Shown: one piece after another, positions 17,801 through 25,960 of the stretch
Layout: every line of letters begins with the position of its first letter
How positions within the stretch are numbered: the stretch's first letter is position 1
Origin: CALMEC01 sp964531025
GTDB lineage: Bacteria; Actinomycetota; Thermoleophilia; Miltoncostaeales; Miltoncostaeaceae
Length of the DNA: 37,312 nucleotides
Direction of reading: 5' to 3'
NCBI GenBank assembly: GCA_964531025.1
Contig: CAZHDY010000008.1
Coordinates: 1-37,312 of the forward strand
The notes under the pieces: model-generated
Seen by the model: the letters and a program-made list of their open reading frames with translations, nothing else
What the model was told of the DNA's origin: nothing
The model's database searches: none
Translations under genes and position numbers: made by a program

Positions 17801-18823
17801 CTACGGGTTGTCGGTGATCTCGATGCCGTAGCGCTTCGCGAGCACCTCACCGCGGCCGTACCGGACCGCGCGACGTGCGCGGGCGGGGTCGACGCCACCC
17901 TCGATGAGGGCTTGGCGCACCGCGCTCTCCTTGGCCATCCGGAAGAAGAAGATCGTCGCCACCACCATCGTCACCGTCCCGGTCCACGCCATCATCACCG
18001 TCCCCGCGTGCACCTGGTCGGCCTTCGCGGAGATCCCCCAGAGGGGAGCGGTGTCCTCGAAACGCGGGTAGAGGACGGTTCCGGACCACCAGAAGATGTT
18101 GCTGAGGACCATGTCGACGCTGCGGACGCCGATCAGGTAAACGACCTTGGCTCCGGAGCCGAACCATTCCGGTGCGGGGAACACCTCGAACACCGGTGCC
18201 CAGATCAGGATCCCCGCCGTGATGAACGACACGTGCTGCACGGCGTGCACCACCTCGTTGTCCAGCGACGCGGCATAGAGGAACGGGATGTGCCACCCGA
18301 CGAAAACCGCCGCCCACAGGATGAAGGCGACTACGGGGTGGGTCAGATGACGTAGTGCCTGTACCCACCGCATGTGGAGCAGTGGCCGAAGCATCGGACC
18401 GTTGACGCCCAGTACCAGAAGGAGGCCGGCCAGATCGCCCAGGAGCATGTGCTGGATCATGTGGACGAAGAAGAGGCCGTTCTCACCGACGGGGTCGATA
18501 GGCGAGCTGACGGCGAACGTCAGCGTGAAGATCCCGGAGAAGAAGCAGATGACCCGCCAGCGGGGCAGCCGGTCGCCCAGTTGCCCCGCACGCACCGCGT
18601 AGAGAGAAACGGCGACTACCGCGAAGACCAACTCGGCCCATGCGGGATTCCATCCGTGCATCCACTCCTCGCGCACCTTCCGCGCCTCAGCCATGCGCTC
18701 CACATCGCTTGCAGCAGCCGCGACCGCGGGCACGGCAAGCATCGCCGCAACCGCGAGCACCGCAGCGCCGAGCCCGCGCCTGGAGGGCACAGCTGATCGC
18801 TGAACGACGTCAGGAGCGGACAT
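17801..18823 (-). CDS. ctaG: CtaG/caa3-type cytochrome c oxidase assembly protein
   Basis: A 340-residue polytopic membrane protein of the caa3_CtaG family, linked to copper delivery to cytochrome oxidase. After a signal-like N-terminal helix (VLAVAAMLAVPAVAAAA) there are about seven membrane segments with conserved His: FFVHMIQHMLLGDLAG, WHIPFLYAA, and VVHAVQHVSF, the family signature. The C-terminal 50 residues are basic and cytoplasmic. The frame stays open to 19075, but that extension contains a fragment of a relaxase gene and is not part of this protein; ATG 18823 directly precedes the signal sequence. It probably works with the Sco1 and cupredoxin proteins encoded nearby. Confidence 0.88.
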   Translation of the reverse strand: MSAPDVVQRSAVPSRRGLGAAVLAVAAMLAVPAVAAAASDVERMAEARKVREEWMHGWNPAWAELVFAVVAVSLYAVRAGQLGDRLPRWRVICFFSGIFTLTFAVSSPIDPVGENGLFFVHMIQHMLLGDLAGLLLVLGVNGPMLRPLLHMRWVQALRHLTHPVVAFILWAAVFVGWHIPFLYAASLDNEVVHAVQHVSFITAGILIWAPVFEVFPAPEWFGSGAKVVYLIGVRSVDMVLSNIFWWSGTVLYPRFEDTAPLWGISAKADQVHAGTVMMAWTGTVTMVVATIFFFRMAKESAVRQALIEGGVDPARARRAVRYGRGEVLAKRYGIEITDNP

Positions 18824-18912
18824 GGACAGCGGATCGTACTCAGAACCGGCCGGCCGATGACCACAAACCGCCGGGGGTGTCGAGGGTATCCGTGAGCGGC
18901 CCCGATCGTCGC

Positions 18913-19045
18913 CACCACTGGTGACCGCATCGCTGGCCAAACCGGACGAAAGATCCGGAGAGCTGCGCGCCAGATGCGCCCAGCTCGCGGGGTCGTGGAC
19001 CGAAATCGTGCTGATCTGCTCACGGATCTGCCCGAGCCCGCGTGC
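18913..19045 (-). pseudogene. Relaxase gene fragment (scar)
   Basis: The minus-strand translation QIREQISTISVHDPASWAHL closely resembles part of the intact relaxase at 28393-30009 (QVRERINEIPVDDRAGWAHL). The DNA also aligns, including CTGCGCGCCAG-TGCGCCCA with one substitution, and with a one-base indel just beyond. About 43 codons remain, without start or stop. It lies between ctaG and the cmtR operon and marks a former junction with a plasmid mobilisation region. Confidence 0.8.
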
Positions 19046-19109
19046 AGGACGATGGGCGACCGGCAACGCGGTCATGACTGCCCTCCCGAGTATTAGTCAG
19101 GAGCTACTG

Positions 19110-19115
19110 TATAGT
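19110..19115 (+). promoter_or_regulatory. Candidate -10 box of the cmtR-ctpG operon
   Basis: TATAGT, 6 nt before the ATG at 19122, which would give a leaderless or nearly leaderless mRNA. The AT-rich stretch around it (19090-19120), with AGTCAGGAGCTACTGTATAGTCA, is the likely operator region for CmtR autoregulation. No good -35 is evident. Confidence 0.4.
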
Positions 19116-19121
19116 CATCTT

Positions 19122-19502
19122 ATGCTGACCATAGCTTCTCGGGTCGACGTGATGAACCGGCTGGGCCGCGCGATGGCCGACGCGACGCGCTCGCGCATCC
19201 TCCTGTCGTTGCTGACCGAGCCGGGATATCCGGCGCAGCTCGCACGCGATCTGGATCTGACGCGGACAAACGTGTCGAACCATCTGGCGTGTTTGCGGGG
19301 ATGTGGGATCGTGGTCGCGGTGCCGGAGGGTCGCAGGACCCGGTATGAGATCGCCGACCCGAACCTGACGCGCGCGCTGGGTGCGCTGGTCGATGTGGTG
19401 CTGGCCGCCGAAGATGGGGTGGCGCGCGCGGACGCGGAGTGCGATCTGCCGATGTGTTGCGGACCTGGTGCGGTGTCGGGGACGGCACCGCACCGCAGGT
19501 AG
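19122..19502 (+). CDS. cmtR: CmtR-type Cd/Pb-sensing ArsR-family repressor
   Basis: A 126-residue winged-helix repressor close to Mycobacterium CmtR: LGRAMADATRSRIL, the recognition segment LTRTNVSNHLACLRGCGIVV, and RYEIADPNLTRALGALV align along its length. Cys57 and Cys61 occupy the same positions as the metal thiolates of CmtR (C57, C61), and Cys107 in a Cys-rich tail (ECDLPMCC) can supply the third ligand (C102 in M. tuberculosis). Cd(II) or Pb(II) binding should release the operon. The frame is open upstream into the relaxase scar, but the sequence before ATG 19122 is promoter DNA. It is the first gene of cmtR-ctpG-dsbA-vkor; ctpG follows after 4 nt. Confidence 0.9.
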   Translation: MLTIASRVDVMNRLGRAMADATRSRILLSLLTEPGYPAQLARDLDLTRTNVSNHLACLRGCGIVVAVPEGRRTRYEIADPNLTRALGALVDVVLAAEDGVARADAECDLPMCCGPGAVSGTAPHRR

Positions 19503-19506
19503 CGCG

Positions 19507-21525
19507 GTGAGCCGGGAGTGCTGCGGCCCCGAAGAGCCCGTCACCCCTGAGCCGGTTGACGCCTGCTGCGGCCCGACCGAGCCGCGCGGTGAGGGGCATG
19601 AAGATCTGTCTCCGTGGTGGCGCGACCGCGCCCTTGCGCTGCCTGTCGCCTCGGGCCTGCTGTGGGTCACCGGGCTGATTCTCGAATGGAACGGGCGGGA
19701 CATTCCTGCACTGGTCGCGTTTGTGCTCGGCCTCGCAGCAGGGGCACAGACATTCGTGCCGGGCGCGCTCAAGCGCCTGTTCACGAGCAGGGGTCGCGGC
19801 AGGTTGGGCGTGGGTCTGCTCATGACGATCGCCGCCACCGGAGCCGTGCTGCTGGGGCATATCGGCGAGGCCGCGGCACTGGCGTTCCTGTTCTCCATTG
19901 CCGAGACACTGGAGGACCGCGCGATGGATCGCGCACAGAAGGGGCTCCGTGCCCTTCTTTCCCTCATCCCCGAGACCGCCAGGGTCTCCCAGCTGTCCGG
20001 AGAACAGGTCATCCCCGCTGTAGATGTGCGCGCGCTCGATGTGCTGATCGTCGGCGCGGGTGAACGGGTTGCCACCGACGGAATCGTGACCTCCGGTCGG
20101 TCGTGGCTGGACACCTCGGCGATCACAGGCGAGTCGATCCCGGTCGAGGTATCCCCCGGCGATCAAGTGCTGGCCGGGTCGGTCAATGGGTCGGGCACCC
20201 TGAACGTCCAGGCCACCGCCGACGGGCGCGACAATTCGCTGACCAAGATCGTGCACCTGGTCGAGCAGGCGCACGCGCAGAAGGGTGAACGCGCACGCCT
20301 TGCCGACCGGATCGCCCGCCCCTTGGTGCCCCTTGTTCTGATCGCTGCGGCGCTGATCGCCGCCTTCGGATTCTTGGTCGGCGAGCCGTCGACCTGGATC
20401 GATCGCGCCCTCGTTGTACTGGTCGCGGCGTCACCGTGCGCACTGGCGATTGCGGTGCCGGTGACGGTGATCTCCGCGATCGGTTCAGCATCGAAGTTCG
20501 GGGTGGTCATCAAATCCGGTGCCGCATTCGAGCAGCTCGGCACCATCCGCCGAGTCGCGTTCGACAAGACCGGCACCCTCACTCGCAACGAGCCCCGCGT
20601 CGTGACCTTCCATACCAGCCGCGGATACATACACGAGGAGATGCTCTGCCTTGCCGCCGCGCTGGAGGCGACCAGCACGCACCCCTTGGCCGAAGCGATC
20701 ACGACTGCTGCACCGGGCAGACTGGACGCAACAGAGGTGCAGGAGATCTCCGGGCACGGCCTCACCGGTGTCGTCGACGACCGGAGGGTTCGGGTCGGCA
20801 GCCCCCGCTGGATCGATCCGCAGGACCTTGCCGAGCAGGCCGGCGAACTGGCCGGGCAGGGCATAAGCGTCATCGTGGTCGAGGTCGACGATCAGGCGGC
20901 CGGGGTGATCGGCATTCGTGACGAGCTCCGACCGGAAGCGGCTGAGGCAGTGGCCGTGCTAAATGAGGAGGGTGTGGCCACGGTGATGCTCACCGGCGAC
21001 AACACCCGGACGGCCGAAGCGATCGCCGCCCGAGCGGGGATCGACGAGATACATGCGGAGCAGCTACCTGAAGACAAGGCCGACTACATCCGCCGGTCCA
21101 CACAGCAGGTTCCAACGGCGATGATCGGCGACGGCATCAACGACGCACCCGCCCTCGCGTCGGCCACCGTCGGAATCGCGATGGGCGTGACCGGCTCCGC
21201 CGCGGCCGTGGAGTCAGCCGACGTTGCGTTTACCGGCACCGATCTGCGTCTGATTCCCGACGCTCTCTTACATGCCCGGCGCGGGCGGAGGATTATGACC
21301 GGCAACATCGCCCTTGCCCTCGCGATCATCGTGGTGCTGTTCCCCCTTGCCCTGTTCGGCATTCTCGGCCTCGCCGCGGTCGTCCTCGTACACGAGGCCG
21401 CCGAGGTGGTCGTGATCCTGAACGGCATCAGAGCTGCACGGTCGAAACGCCGCACCATTCCCTCCACCATCACGAACGGTGGCAAGCCGTTCTGGACCAA
21501 CCCTGTGAAAGTGAGCAGCCGTTGA
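19507..21525 (+). CDS. ctpG: CtpG-like cadmium-type P1B ATPase
   Basis: A 672-residue metal exporter similar to mycobacterial CtpG, which is also coupled to cmtR. The N-terminus lacks a full HMA domain but has two CCGP motifs (ECCGPEEP and ACCGPTEP, residues 4-25) as probable soft-metal ligands. Motifs in order: TGESIPVE, ASPCALAIAVPV (S at about 309), DKTGTLT (D at about 353), THPLAEA, GDGINDAPALA, and VLVHEAAEVVVILNGIR in the last helix as in CtpG. The GTG start 4 nt after the cmtR stop indicates co-transcription and induction by Cd/Pb. Its stop overlaps the TTG start of dsbA (TTGA at 21522-21525). Confidence 0.92.
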   Translation: MSRECCGPEEPVTPEPVDACCGPTEPRGEGHEDLSPWWRDRALALPVASGLLWVTGLILEWNGRDIPALVAFVLGLAAGAQTFVPGALKRLFTSRGRGRLGVGLLMTIAATGAVLLGHIGEAAALAFLFSIAETLEDRAMDRAQKGLRALLSLIPETARVSQLSGEQVIPAVDVRALDVLIVGAGERVATDGIVTSGRSWLDTSAITGESIPVEVSPGDQVLAGSVNGSGTLNVQATADGRDNSLTKIVHLVEQAHAQKGERARLADRIARPLVPLVLIAAALIAAFGFLVGEPSTWIDRALVVLVAASPCALAIAVPVTVISAIGSASKFGVVIKSGAAFEQLGTIRRVAFDKTGTLTRNEPRVVTFHTSRGYIHEEMLCLAAALEATSTHPLAEAITTAAPGRLDATEVQEISGHGLTGVVDDRRVRVGSPRWIDPQDLAEQAGELAGQGISVIVVEVDDQAAGVIGIRDELRPEAAEAVAVLNEEGVATVMLTGDNTRTAEAIAARAGIDEIHAEQLPEDKADYIRRSTQQVPTAMIGDGINDAPALASATVGIAMGVTGSAAAVESADVAFTGTDLRLIPDALLHARRGRRIMTGNIALALAIIVVLFPLALFGILGLAAVVLVHEAAEVVVILNGIRAARSKRRTIPSTITNGGKPFWTNPVKVSSR

Positions 21526-22172
21526 GCCGCAACGTAAAACTCTCCATGGCGATGATCGGCGCAGTGGTCCTGATCCTCGTCGCATTCCTCGTCATCGCCC
21601 CCGGCGGAGACGACAGCGAACCGGAAGCGAACCCCGCAGGCAGCGACACGACGGCGCTCTTGGTTCGAGACGACAGTCCGCGCCTCTCCGACGGCGACCA
21701 GGCGGTGTTCGTCGAGTTCCTCGACTTCGAATGCGAAGGCTGCATTGCCGTTTACCCAGCGATCGAAGATCTTCGTGAACGCTACGGCGACCGGGTCACC
21801 TTCGTCGTCCGTCACATGCCCCTGCACAACAACTCCGTCAACGCCGCTCTGGCTGCGGAAGCAGCCGCCGAGCAAGGCAAGTTCGAGGTCATGTACCAGC
21901 GACTGTTCGAGACCGCTGAGGAGTGGGGTCACAAAGAGACCTCACAGCGCGAGACGTTCTTCGGCTACGCACAGGCGCTCGGCCTGAACATGCAACGCTT
22001 CACCGCAGCCTATGACGATCCCGCCACGCTGGAACGCATAGAGCAGAGCCGCCGAGACGGGCAGGCACTTGGTGTGACCGGTACGCCGACGTTCTTCCTC
22101 GACGGCGAGAAACTCCGCCCGCAGAGCATCACCGACCTCGAGGAAGCATTCGATGCCGCTCTCAGTGACTGA
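21522..22172 (+). CDS. Membrane-anchored DsbA-like thiol oxidoreductase
   Basis: A 216-residue extracytoplasmic thioredoxin-fold protein with an N-terminal membrane anchor (LSMAMIGAVVLILVAFLVIA), an acidic linker, and the active site FECEGC (CxxC, about residues 71-74), the DsbA helical insert, and the cis-Pro segment GTPTFFLDG. It introduces disulfides into exported proteins. It starts with TTG overlapping the ctpG stop and overlaps the VKOR gene by 20 nt; VKOR proteins reoxidise DsbA in actinobacteria, so the two form a complete disulfide-forming pair. Inclusion in a cadmium operon may repair thiol damage outside the membrane (inference). Confidence 0.9.
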   Translation: MSRNVKLSMAMIGAVVLILVAFLVIAPGGDDSEPEANPAGSDTTALLVRDDSPRLSDGDQAVFVEFLDFECEGCIAVYPAIEDLRERYGDRVTFVVRHMPLHNNSVNAALAAEAAAEQGKFEVMYQRLFETAEEWGHKETSQRETFFGYAQALGLNMQRFTAAYDDPATLERIEQSRRDGQALGVTGTPTFFLDGEKLRPQSITDLEEAFDAALSD

Positions 22173-22776
22173 GACCCGCGAGGCCGCTGGCCGTTCAGAC
22201 ACTGATCGGCACGAGCTCGGTCTCGGAATCGTCCTGGCCATCGCCGGGACCGTTGGCGTGATCGCGGCCGTCGCCTTGCTGCTCGAGAAGATGGCTCTCC
22301 TCGCCAATCCCGACTACATCCCGTCCTGCGACATCAGCCCGATCCTGGCATGTGGGTCGGTGATGACCACTCCACAGGCCGAAGCTTTCGGCATACCAAA
22401 CCCAATCATCGGCATCGCTGGCTTCGCCGTTGTAGCGACCATCGGTGCCGGGTTGCTCGCCGGAGCGACATACGCACCCTGGTTTTGGGGTGCCGTGCAG
22501 GTCGGGGTGACGTTCGCGGTCATCTTCGTCCACTGGCTGATCTACCAGAGCCTCTACGTCATCGGTGCCCTCTGCCCATACTGCATCGTCGTGTGGGCCG
22601 TCACGATCCCGATCTTCTGGTACCCCACCATCCGAAACCTCCGCTCCCTCGGAACCAGTCGGAAACCCATTGCGGTATTGGATGAGTATCGCGGCGCGAT
22701 ACTCACAGGCTGGTTTCTCCTCATCGTCGCCCTGGTCGCGCAACGCTGGTGGGACTACTGGAGCAGCCTCCTGTGA
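22153..22776 (+). CDS. Vitamin K epoxide reductase (VKOR) family protein
   Basis: A 207-residue membrane protein with five hydrophobic helices. It carries the two VKOR cysteine pairs: the loop pair in SCDISPILACGSVM and the CxxC active site in GALCPYCIVVW next to the quinone site. It passes electrons from the DsbA-like protein encoded just upstream (20-nt overlap) to a quinone. The ATG at 22153 has no clear ribosome site of its own, consistent with coupling. It is the last gene of the cmtR operon; a 270-nt gene-free stretch with a plasmid gene fragment follows. Confidence 0.9.
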   Translation: MPLSVTETREAAGRSDTDRHELGLGIVLAIAGTVGVIAAVALLLEKMALLANPDYIPSCDISPILACGSVMTTPQAEAFGIPNPIIGIAGFAVVATIGAGLLAGATYAPWFWGAVQVGVTFAVIFVHWLIYQSLYVIGALCPYCIVVWAVTIPIFWYPTIRNLRSLGTSRKPIAVLDEYRGAILTGWFLLIVALVAQRWWDYWSSLL

Positions 22777-22916
22777 GACCTGACGAGTGAGAGCACCTGA
22801 ATCCATCGGGCCCAACCGGCTGAATGAGACGAGTCGTGCTCGGCGTCGGATCAGCCGGTCCCGCTGCACGTAGCGAAACGAATACGCCAGCGGACGGAGA
22901 TCCCCGATGACACTAC

Positions 22917-22985
22917 TCGACGAAAAGCGGGACGAAGTGGCGAGGAGGGGAGCCGTGGGCAGGTGAACTTGCAGGTCGCGCGGTG
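22917..22985 (+). pseudogene. Fragment of the plasmid gene found intact at 37029-37283 (scar)
   Basis: The DNA from CGACGAAAAGCGGG to the shared 16-mer AGGTGAACTTGCAGGT aligns with 37042-37105; the remaining codons read GQVNLQV, as in the intact gene (residues 18-24). It sits in the otherwise empty 22777-23046 stretch between VKOR and the ZIP gene. No start or full frame survives. It is the second backbone scar at a cargo module boundary. Confidence 0.7.
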
Positions 22986-23046
22986 GTGGCGTACGCGGTC
23001 ACCACTCACTAGGGGCGACTTTGAGATCACACTACTTTGCACCGCA

Positions 23047-24261
23047 TCACGCCGTAACCACGAGGCTGGTGAGGTACATGATCGCGACACCGATGAGTAG
23101 GCCACCGATGCTCAGCGGGTAGAGTGCGCGCCCGGCGCGATCTTTGATCGAGGGCACGAGCTGGACGATCACCTGGATGATTGCGCCGATGCCGACACCG
23201 AGCAACAGTGTCGCGAGCTCGGCGTTGAATGCCGATGCGCCGACAAACGCTCCGAGAATCGCCGGCGCTCCAGCGGTCAGCCCGAGGCCGAGTAGCTTGA
23301 CCAGCTCTGGGCGCCGCTGGCCCTTACTCAACGGGGCGACGATGGCGAGGCCCTCCGTGGTGTTGTGCAGCGCGAAGCCGAAGACGAGGAACGCGCCGAG
23401 TGCGAGTTCACCGATCGCGTAGGCCGAGCCGATCGCCAGGCCCTCACCGAAGTTGTGCAGCCCGATCCCGATCGCAACCATCAACGCCAAGCGCATGCCC
23501 GATGCGCCAGCTTGTTCAGCCGTCTCACGCCGATTACCGATGTAGCGGTCGAGCGCGACGAGCGCGAAGTAGGCCAAGGCGGCTCCGAGGAACAGCAGTT
23601 CAACCCCTCCGAACGCGCCGCCGCTGGCTTCGCCAATCTCACTGCCTTCGATGTACGCATCCATGGCGAGGAAGCCGAGCAGGCCGACAGTGATCGCCAG
23701 GAAGAACCGGACCCAGTGGCCACCGATTTGGGCGAGGAACGGCAGGAAGAGCATGCCCAGCAGGACGGGGATGACGCCGACGTAGACACCGAGCAGGATC
23801 ATGAGCCCGTAGAAGCTCCAGCCCGCCCTCGGAGTTTCCACGGCGGCGGCGATCTCATGTTCGATCGTCACTCCGGTGGCACTGACGAAGGTGACGAGAT
23901 ACGGGTAGTCCTGCTGCCAGGGGTAGTCGAGAGTGAAGGTATGGGCGCGCTTGGGCCTGAGTTCGTTTCCGGTGGTCGTGTAATCGACGTAGGCGTCGTT
24001 GACGAATATCTGGGCGATCGACATGGTGTCCGGGCCGGTGTTGCGTACGGTCAGGTCGATCTCGCCTGGACGCAACTCGGTGCGCTCGACAGCGACCTCC
24101 TCGATGGGCGGCCCGAGCCGTTCGGGAAGCGTGTTACCACCTACAGTCAGCAACGCAACAAGCGTGGCGATGATCAGCGCGAGCGGAATAAGGCCGAGCA
24201 GCCAGCGACTGCGCTGCTGCTCGGGGTCGGTCGGCTCCGAAGTTCGTGTCTCGCCGCTCAT
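23047..24261 (-). CDS. ZIP-family metal transporter with extra N-terminal extracytoplasmic domain
   Basis: A 404-residue transporter. An N-terminal transmembrane helix (about 20-42) is followed by a beta-rich extracytoplasmic domain of about 100 residues (LTVRNTGPDTMSIAQIFVND and onwards), which ordinary ZIP proteins lack, and then about eight ZIP helices. The two metal-site helices are clear: GIGLHNFGEGLAIG and FALHNTTEGLAI, with the HNxxEG pattern. Family members import Zn, Fe or Mn down a gradient. Its ATG overlaps the stop of the multicopper oxidase by one base (24261), so the two are co-translated; the extra domain may dock the oxidase (inference). Confidence 0.85.
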   Translation of the reverse strand: MSGETRTSEPTDPEQQRSRWLLGLIPLALIIATLVALLTVGGNTLPERLGPPIEEVAVERTELRPGEIDLTVRNTGPDTMSIAQIFVNDAYVDYTTTGNELRPKRAHTFTLDYPWQQDYPYLVTFVSATGVTIEHEIAAAVETPRAGWSFYGLMILLGVYVGVIPVLLGMLFLPFLAQIGGHWVRFFLAITVGLLGFLAMDAYIEGSEIGEASGGAFGGVELLFLGAALAYFALVALDRYIGNRRETAEQAGASGMRLALMVAIGIGLHNFGEGLAIGSAYAIGELALGAFLVFGFALHNTTEGLAIVAPLSKGQRRPELVKLLGLGLTAGAPAILGAFVGASAFNAELATLLLGVGIGAIIQVIVQLVPSIKDRAGRALYPLSIGGLLIGVAIMYLTSLVVTA

Positions 24262-25322
24262 CAGTCCGTCACGTCGAAGAAGCCCATCCAGCCGAGTTCG
24301 GCGAACTCGGTCTTGTGGGCGTGGAACATGAACGGACCGGGATACGGGAAGCGCATCTCAAGGATTGCGCGCTGTGCCTGGACCATGCCGATAGTGTCGG
24401 TGAACTCGGTCGGCTGCAGGCTGGTACCCGTGGGGTAGAGATGGAAGAAATTCCCGTGGATGTGGAATGAGTTGATCGGGTCGTACTCGAGGATGTTCGC
24501 CAGGTAGATGCGCACGAGTTGGTTGCGCTTCACCTTGATCGGCTCGTTCACATGATGGAACCCGATCGAGTTGACAGCGTAGATCTGGTTGCCTTCGGCG
24601 TCGAAGTTGGTGTTGAAGCCGTTCATCATCATCATCATCTCGTCGGCATCCTCGCGGCCCTGCTTGGGGTCGATGATGAACGCGCCGTACATGCCACGGG
24701 CGATGTGTTCGGCCAGCGGGCCGACGTGGCAGTGGTAGAGATGCATGCCGAACGGCTCGGCGTCGAACTCGTAGACCGTGCTTCCTCCGGGCTGGATTAC
24801 TCCGTCGCCGATGCCGGGGACGCCGTCCATCTCGGCGGTGTGGATGCCGTGGAAATGCATCGTGTGTGGATGCTCTGAGCCGTTGACGAATCGGATCCGC
24901 AGCAGATCACCCTCGCGGGCGCGCAGTGTCGGCCCAGGGACGCGGCCGTTGTAGGTCCACGCGGGATATACGATCCCCGGTGCGATCTCGATCTCTTTGT
25001 CCGCTGCGACGACCACCCACTCTCGCAACGTGCGGCCGCTGGCCAAGCGCCGCGTCTTACCCGTGTCGAAGTCGCGCAGGATGTCGGTCGGGTTGAAGCC
25101 GTTGGCCTGGTGGTCGACGACGTCGCCCTTTCGGAACGTCGGTCCGGACACGCCGCCGCCGTGAGCACCACCACCGTGGCCCATCGCGGCGTGGCCACCT
25201 TGCGCTGTTGCCGCGGGCACCGTGCGCGGAACGAACGCCGTAGCCGCCCCCGCCGCCGCTGCGAGGGCGCTCGTACGCAGAAGTTTGCGTCGACTGATCT
25301 TCAAGTTCGCGCTCTTCCTCAT
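24261..25322 (-). CDS. Tat-exported two-domain multicopper oxidase
   Basis: A 353-residue secreted oxidase. The signal has a twin-arginine motif (ISRRKLLRTSALAAAAGAA), then a His/Gly-rich stretch (GGHAAMGHGGGAHGG), then two cupredoxin domains. Domain 1 has HPHTMHFHG and YHCHVGPLAEHIARGM, where Cys, His and Met form a type 1 copper site; domain 2 has FHIHGNFFH and MFHAHKTEF without the Cys. That is a two-domain (small laccase/nitrite reductase-like) enzyme with blue copper in domain 1 and a trinuclear site at the trimer interface. An odd run of five Met (residues about 227-231) may bind Cu(I). It is followed at once by a ZIP transporter, and a plasmid tatA lies nearby. Substrate unknown: metal ions or phenolics. 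Confidence 0.9.
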   Translation of the reverse strand: MRKSANLKISRRKLLRTSALAAAAGAATAFVPRTVPAATAQGGHAAMGHGGGAHGGGVSGPTFRKGDVVDHQANGFNPTDILRDFDTGKTRRLASGRTLREWVVVAADKEIEIAPGIVYPAWTYNGRVPGPTLRAREGDLLRIRFVNGSEHPHTMHFHGIHTAEMDGVPGIGDGVIQPGGSTVYEFDAEPFGMHLYHCHVGPLAEHIARGMYGAFIIDPKQGREDADEMMMMMNGFNTNFDAEGNQIYAVNSIGFHHVNEPIKVKRNQLVRIYLANILEYDPINSFHIHGNFFHLYPTGTSLQPTEFTDTIGMVQAQRAILEMRFPYPGPFMFHAHKTEFAELGWMGFFDVTD

Positions 25323-25329
25323 TCGAGGT

Positions 25330-25366
25330 TTAGCCGAGTCTAATCAAATCACTTGCCTGTGTTCAA
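25330..25366 (-). promoter_or_regulatory. Promoter of the oxidase-ZIP operon with DtxR-like palindrome
   Basis: On the minus strand TTGAAC (25366-25361) and TAGACT (25342-25337) are 18 nt apart, placing the start near 25330, 8 nt before the ATG. The -10 is embedded in the inverted repeat TTAG-N6-CTAA (25330-25343), whose GGCTAA half-site recalls iron/manganese DtxR/IdeR boxes. The resemblance is partial. Confidence 0.5.
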
Positions 25367-25402
25367 CCCGATCGCTCTTGAGTATCCGAACCGTCATCGC
25401 TC

Positions 25403-25867
25403 GTGCCCGAGGCGCGGTTCGAGAGTGAACGCGCGATCGCGCAGGCCGCCCTGGCCGACGTCCACACGGACCGTTGGTGGGACAACGCCTCGACGTCAGA
25501 CATCGGGTTCGCCTGGCAAAACGCCACGGCCTGGCGCGAGCAGGACGACACGGTCGAGCGGGCTGCACGTCGCATGGAGGACGAGCTCGGTGAGCGGTAC
25601 GGCATCAGCCGCGGTGAGCTGCTGCACATGACCAGCGAGGGCAAGGCACGCGACGTCGAGGCCCGCCTCAAGGTCGCGGAGACCCAGATCCGCTCGTATG
25701 GCCACGAGGCGGAGTCCGAGGGAGCCCACGCTCAGAGGATCGTCGCCGGCAACAACGCGCAGACAACGGCGCAAGGCCTCCAGGCCTCGCGCCGCCGGCC
25801 GCGGGTGCCGGCACCAACGCGCCCCGTGCGACGCACGCCGCCTCGAGACATCTCGCAGGGACGGTAG
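25403..25867 (+). pseudogene. 5'-truncated copy of the coiled-coil T4SS-operon gene
   Basis: From 25408 the sequence matches the gene at 9330-9950 from its codon 54 to the stop; the first 53 codons are missing and the DNA before 25408 is unrelated. The first 219 bp are identical, after which the copies diverge (for example SYGNEADSEAANA versus SYGHEAESEGAHA). An in-frame GTG at 25403 could start a 154-residue product, but no Shine-Dalgarno is visible and its N-terminal coiled coil would be lost. The oxidase promoter fires away from it. It keeps the original downstream terminator (25883-25912), so this copy is probably in the ancestral 3' context. Confidence 0.85.
25408..25626 (+). repeat. 219-bp perfect direct repeat, right copy
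   Basis: Identical to 9491-9709 and in the same orientation, bracketing the cargo block. The 5' edge is sharp: the base before it and all sequence upstream differ. Confidence 0.9.
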
Positions 25868-25882
25868 GGCGCCAGACCCGAC

Positions 25883-25912
25883 GTGTAGGGCCGCTTGAAA
25901 GCGGCCCTACAC
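25883..25912 (+). terminator. Strong hairpin after the truncated gene copy
   Basis: A perfect 13-bp stem, GTGTAGGGCCGCT/AGCGGCCCTACAC, with loop TGAA, 16 nt after the stop codon. There is no U-run, as is common in actinobacteria. It is absent after the copy that ends at 9950. Confidence 0.75.
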
Positions 25913-25960
25913 CCCTCAGCGTCACCCCCCTTCTTCGTGTGTGTAACCGGGAGCGCTTAC

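Noticed and set aside
18824..19075. N-terminal extension of the CtaG frame by 84 residues
   Set aside because: It covers the relaxase scar and the cmtR promoter region; the signal sequence begins only after ATG 18823.
22851..23105. Minus-strand 84-residue frame between VKOR and ZIP
   Set aside because: It is the antisense shadow of the scar derived from the 37029 gene; the same shadow occurs opposite the intact gene.
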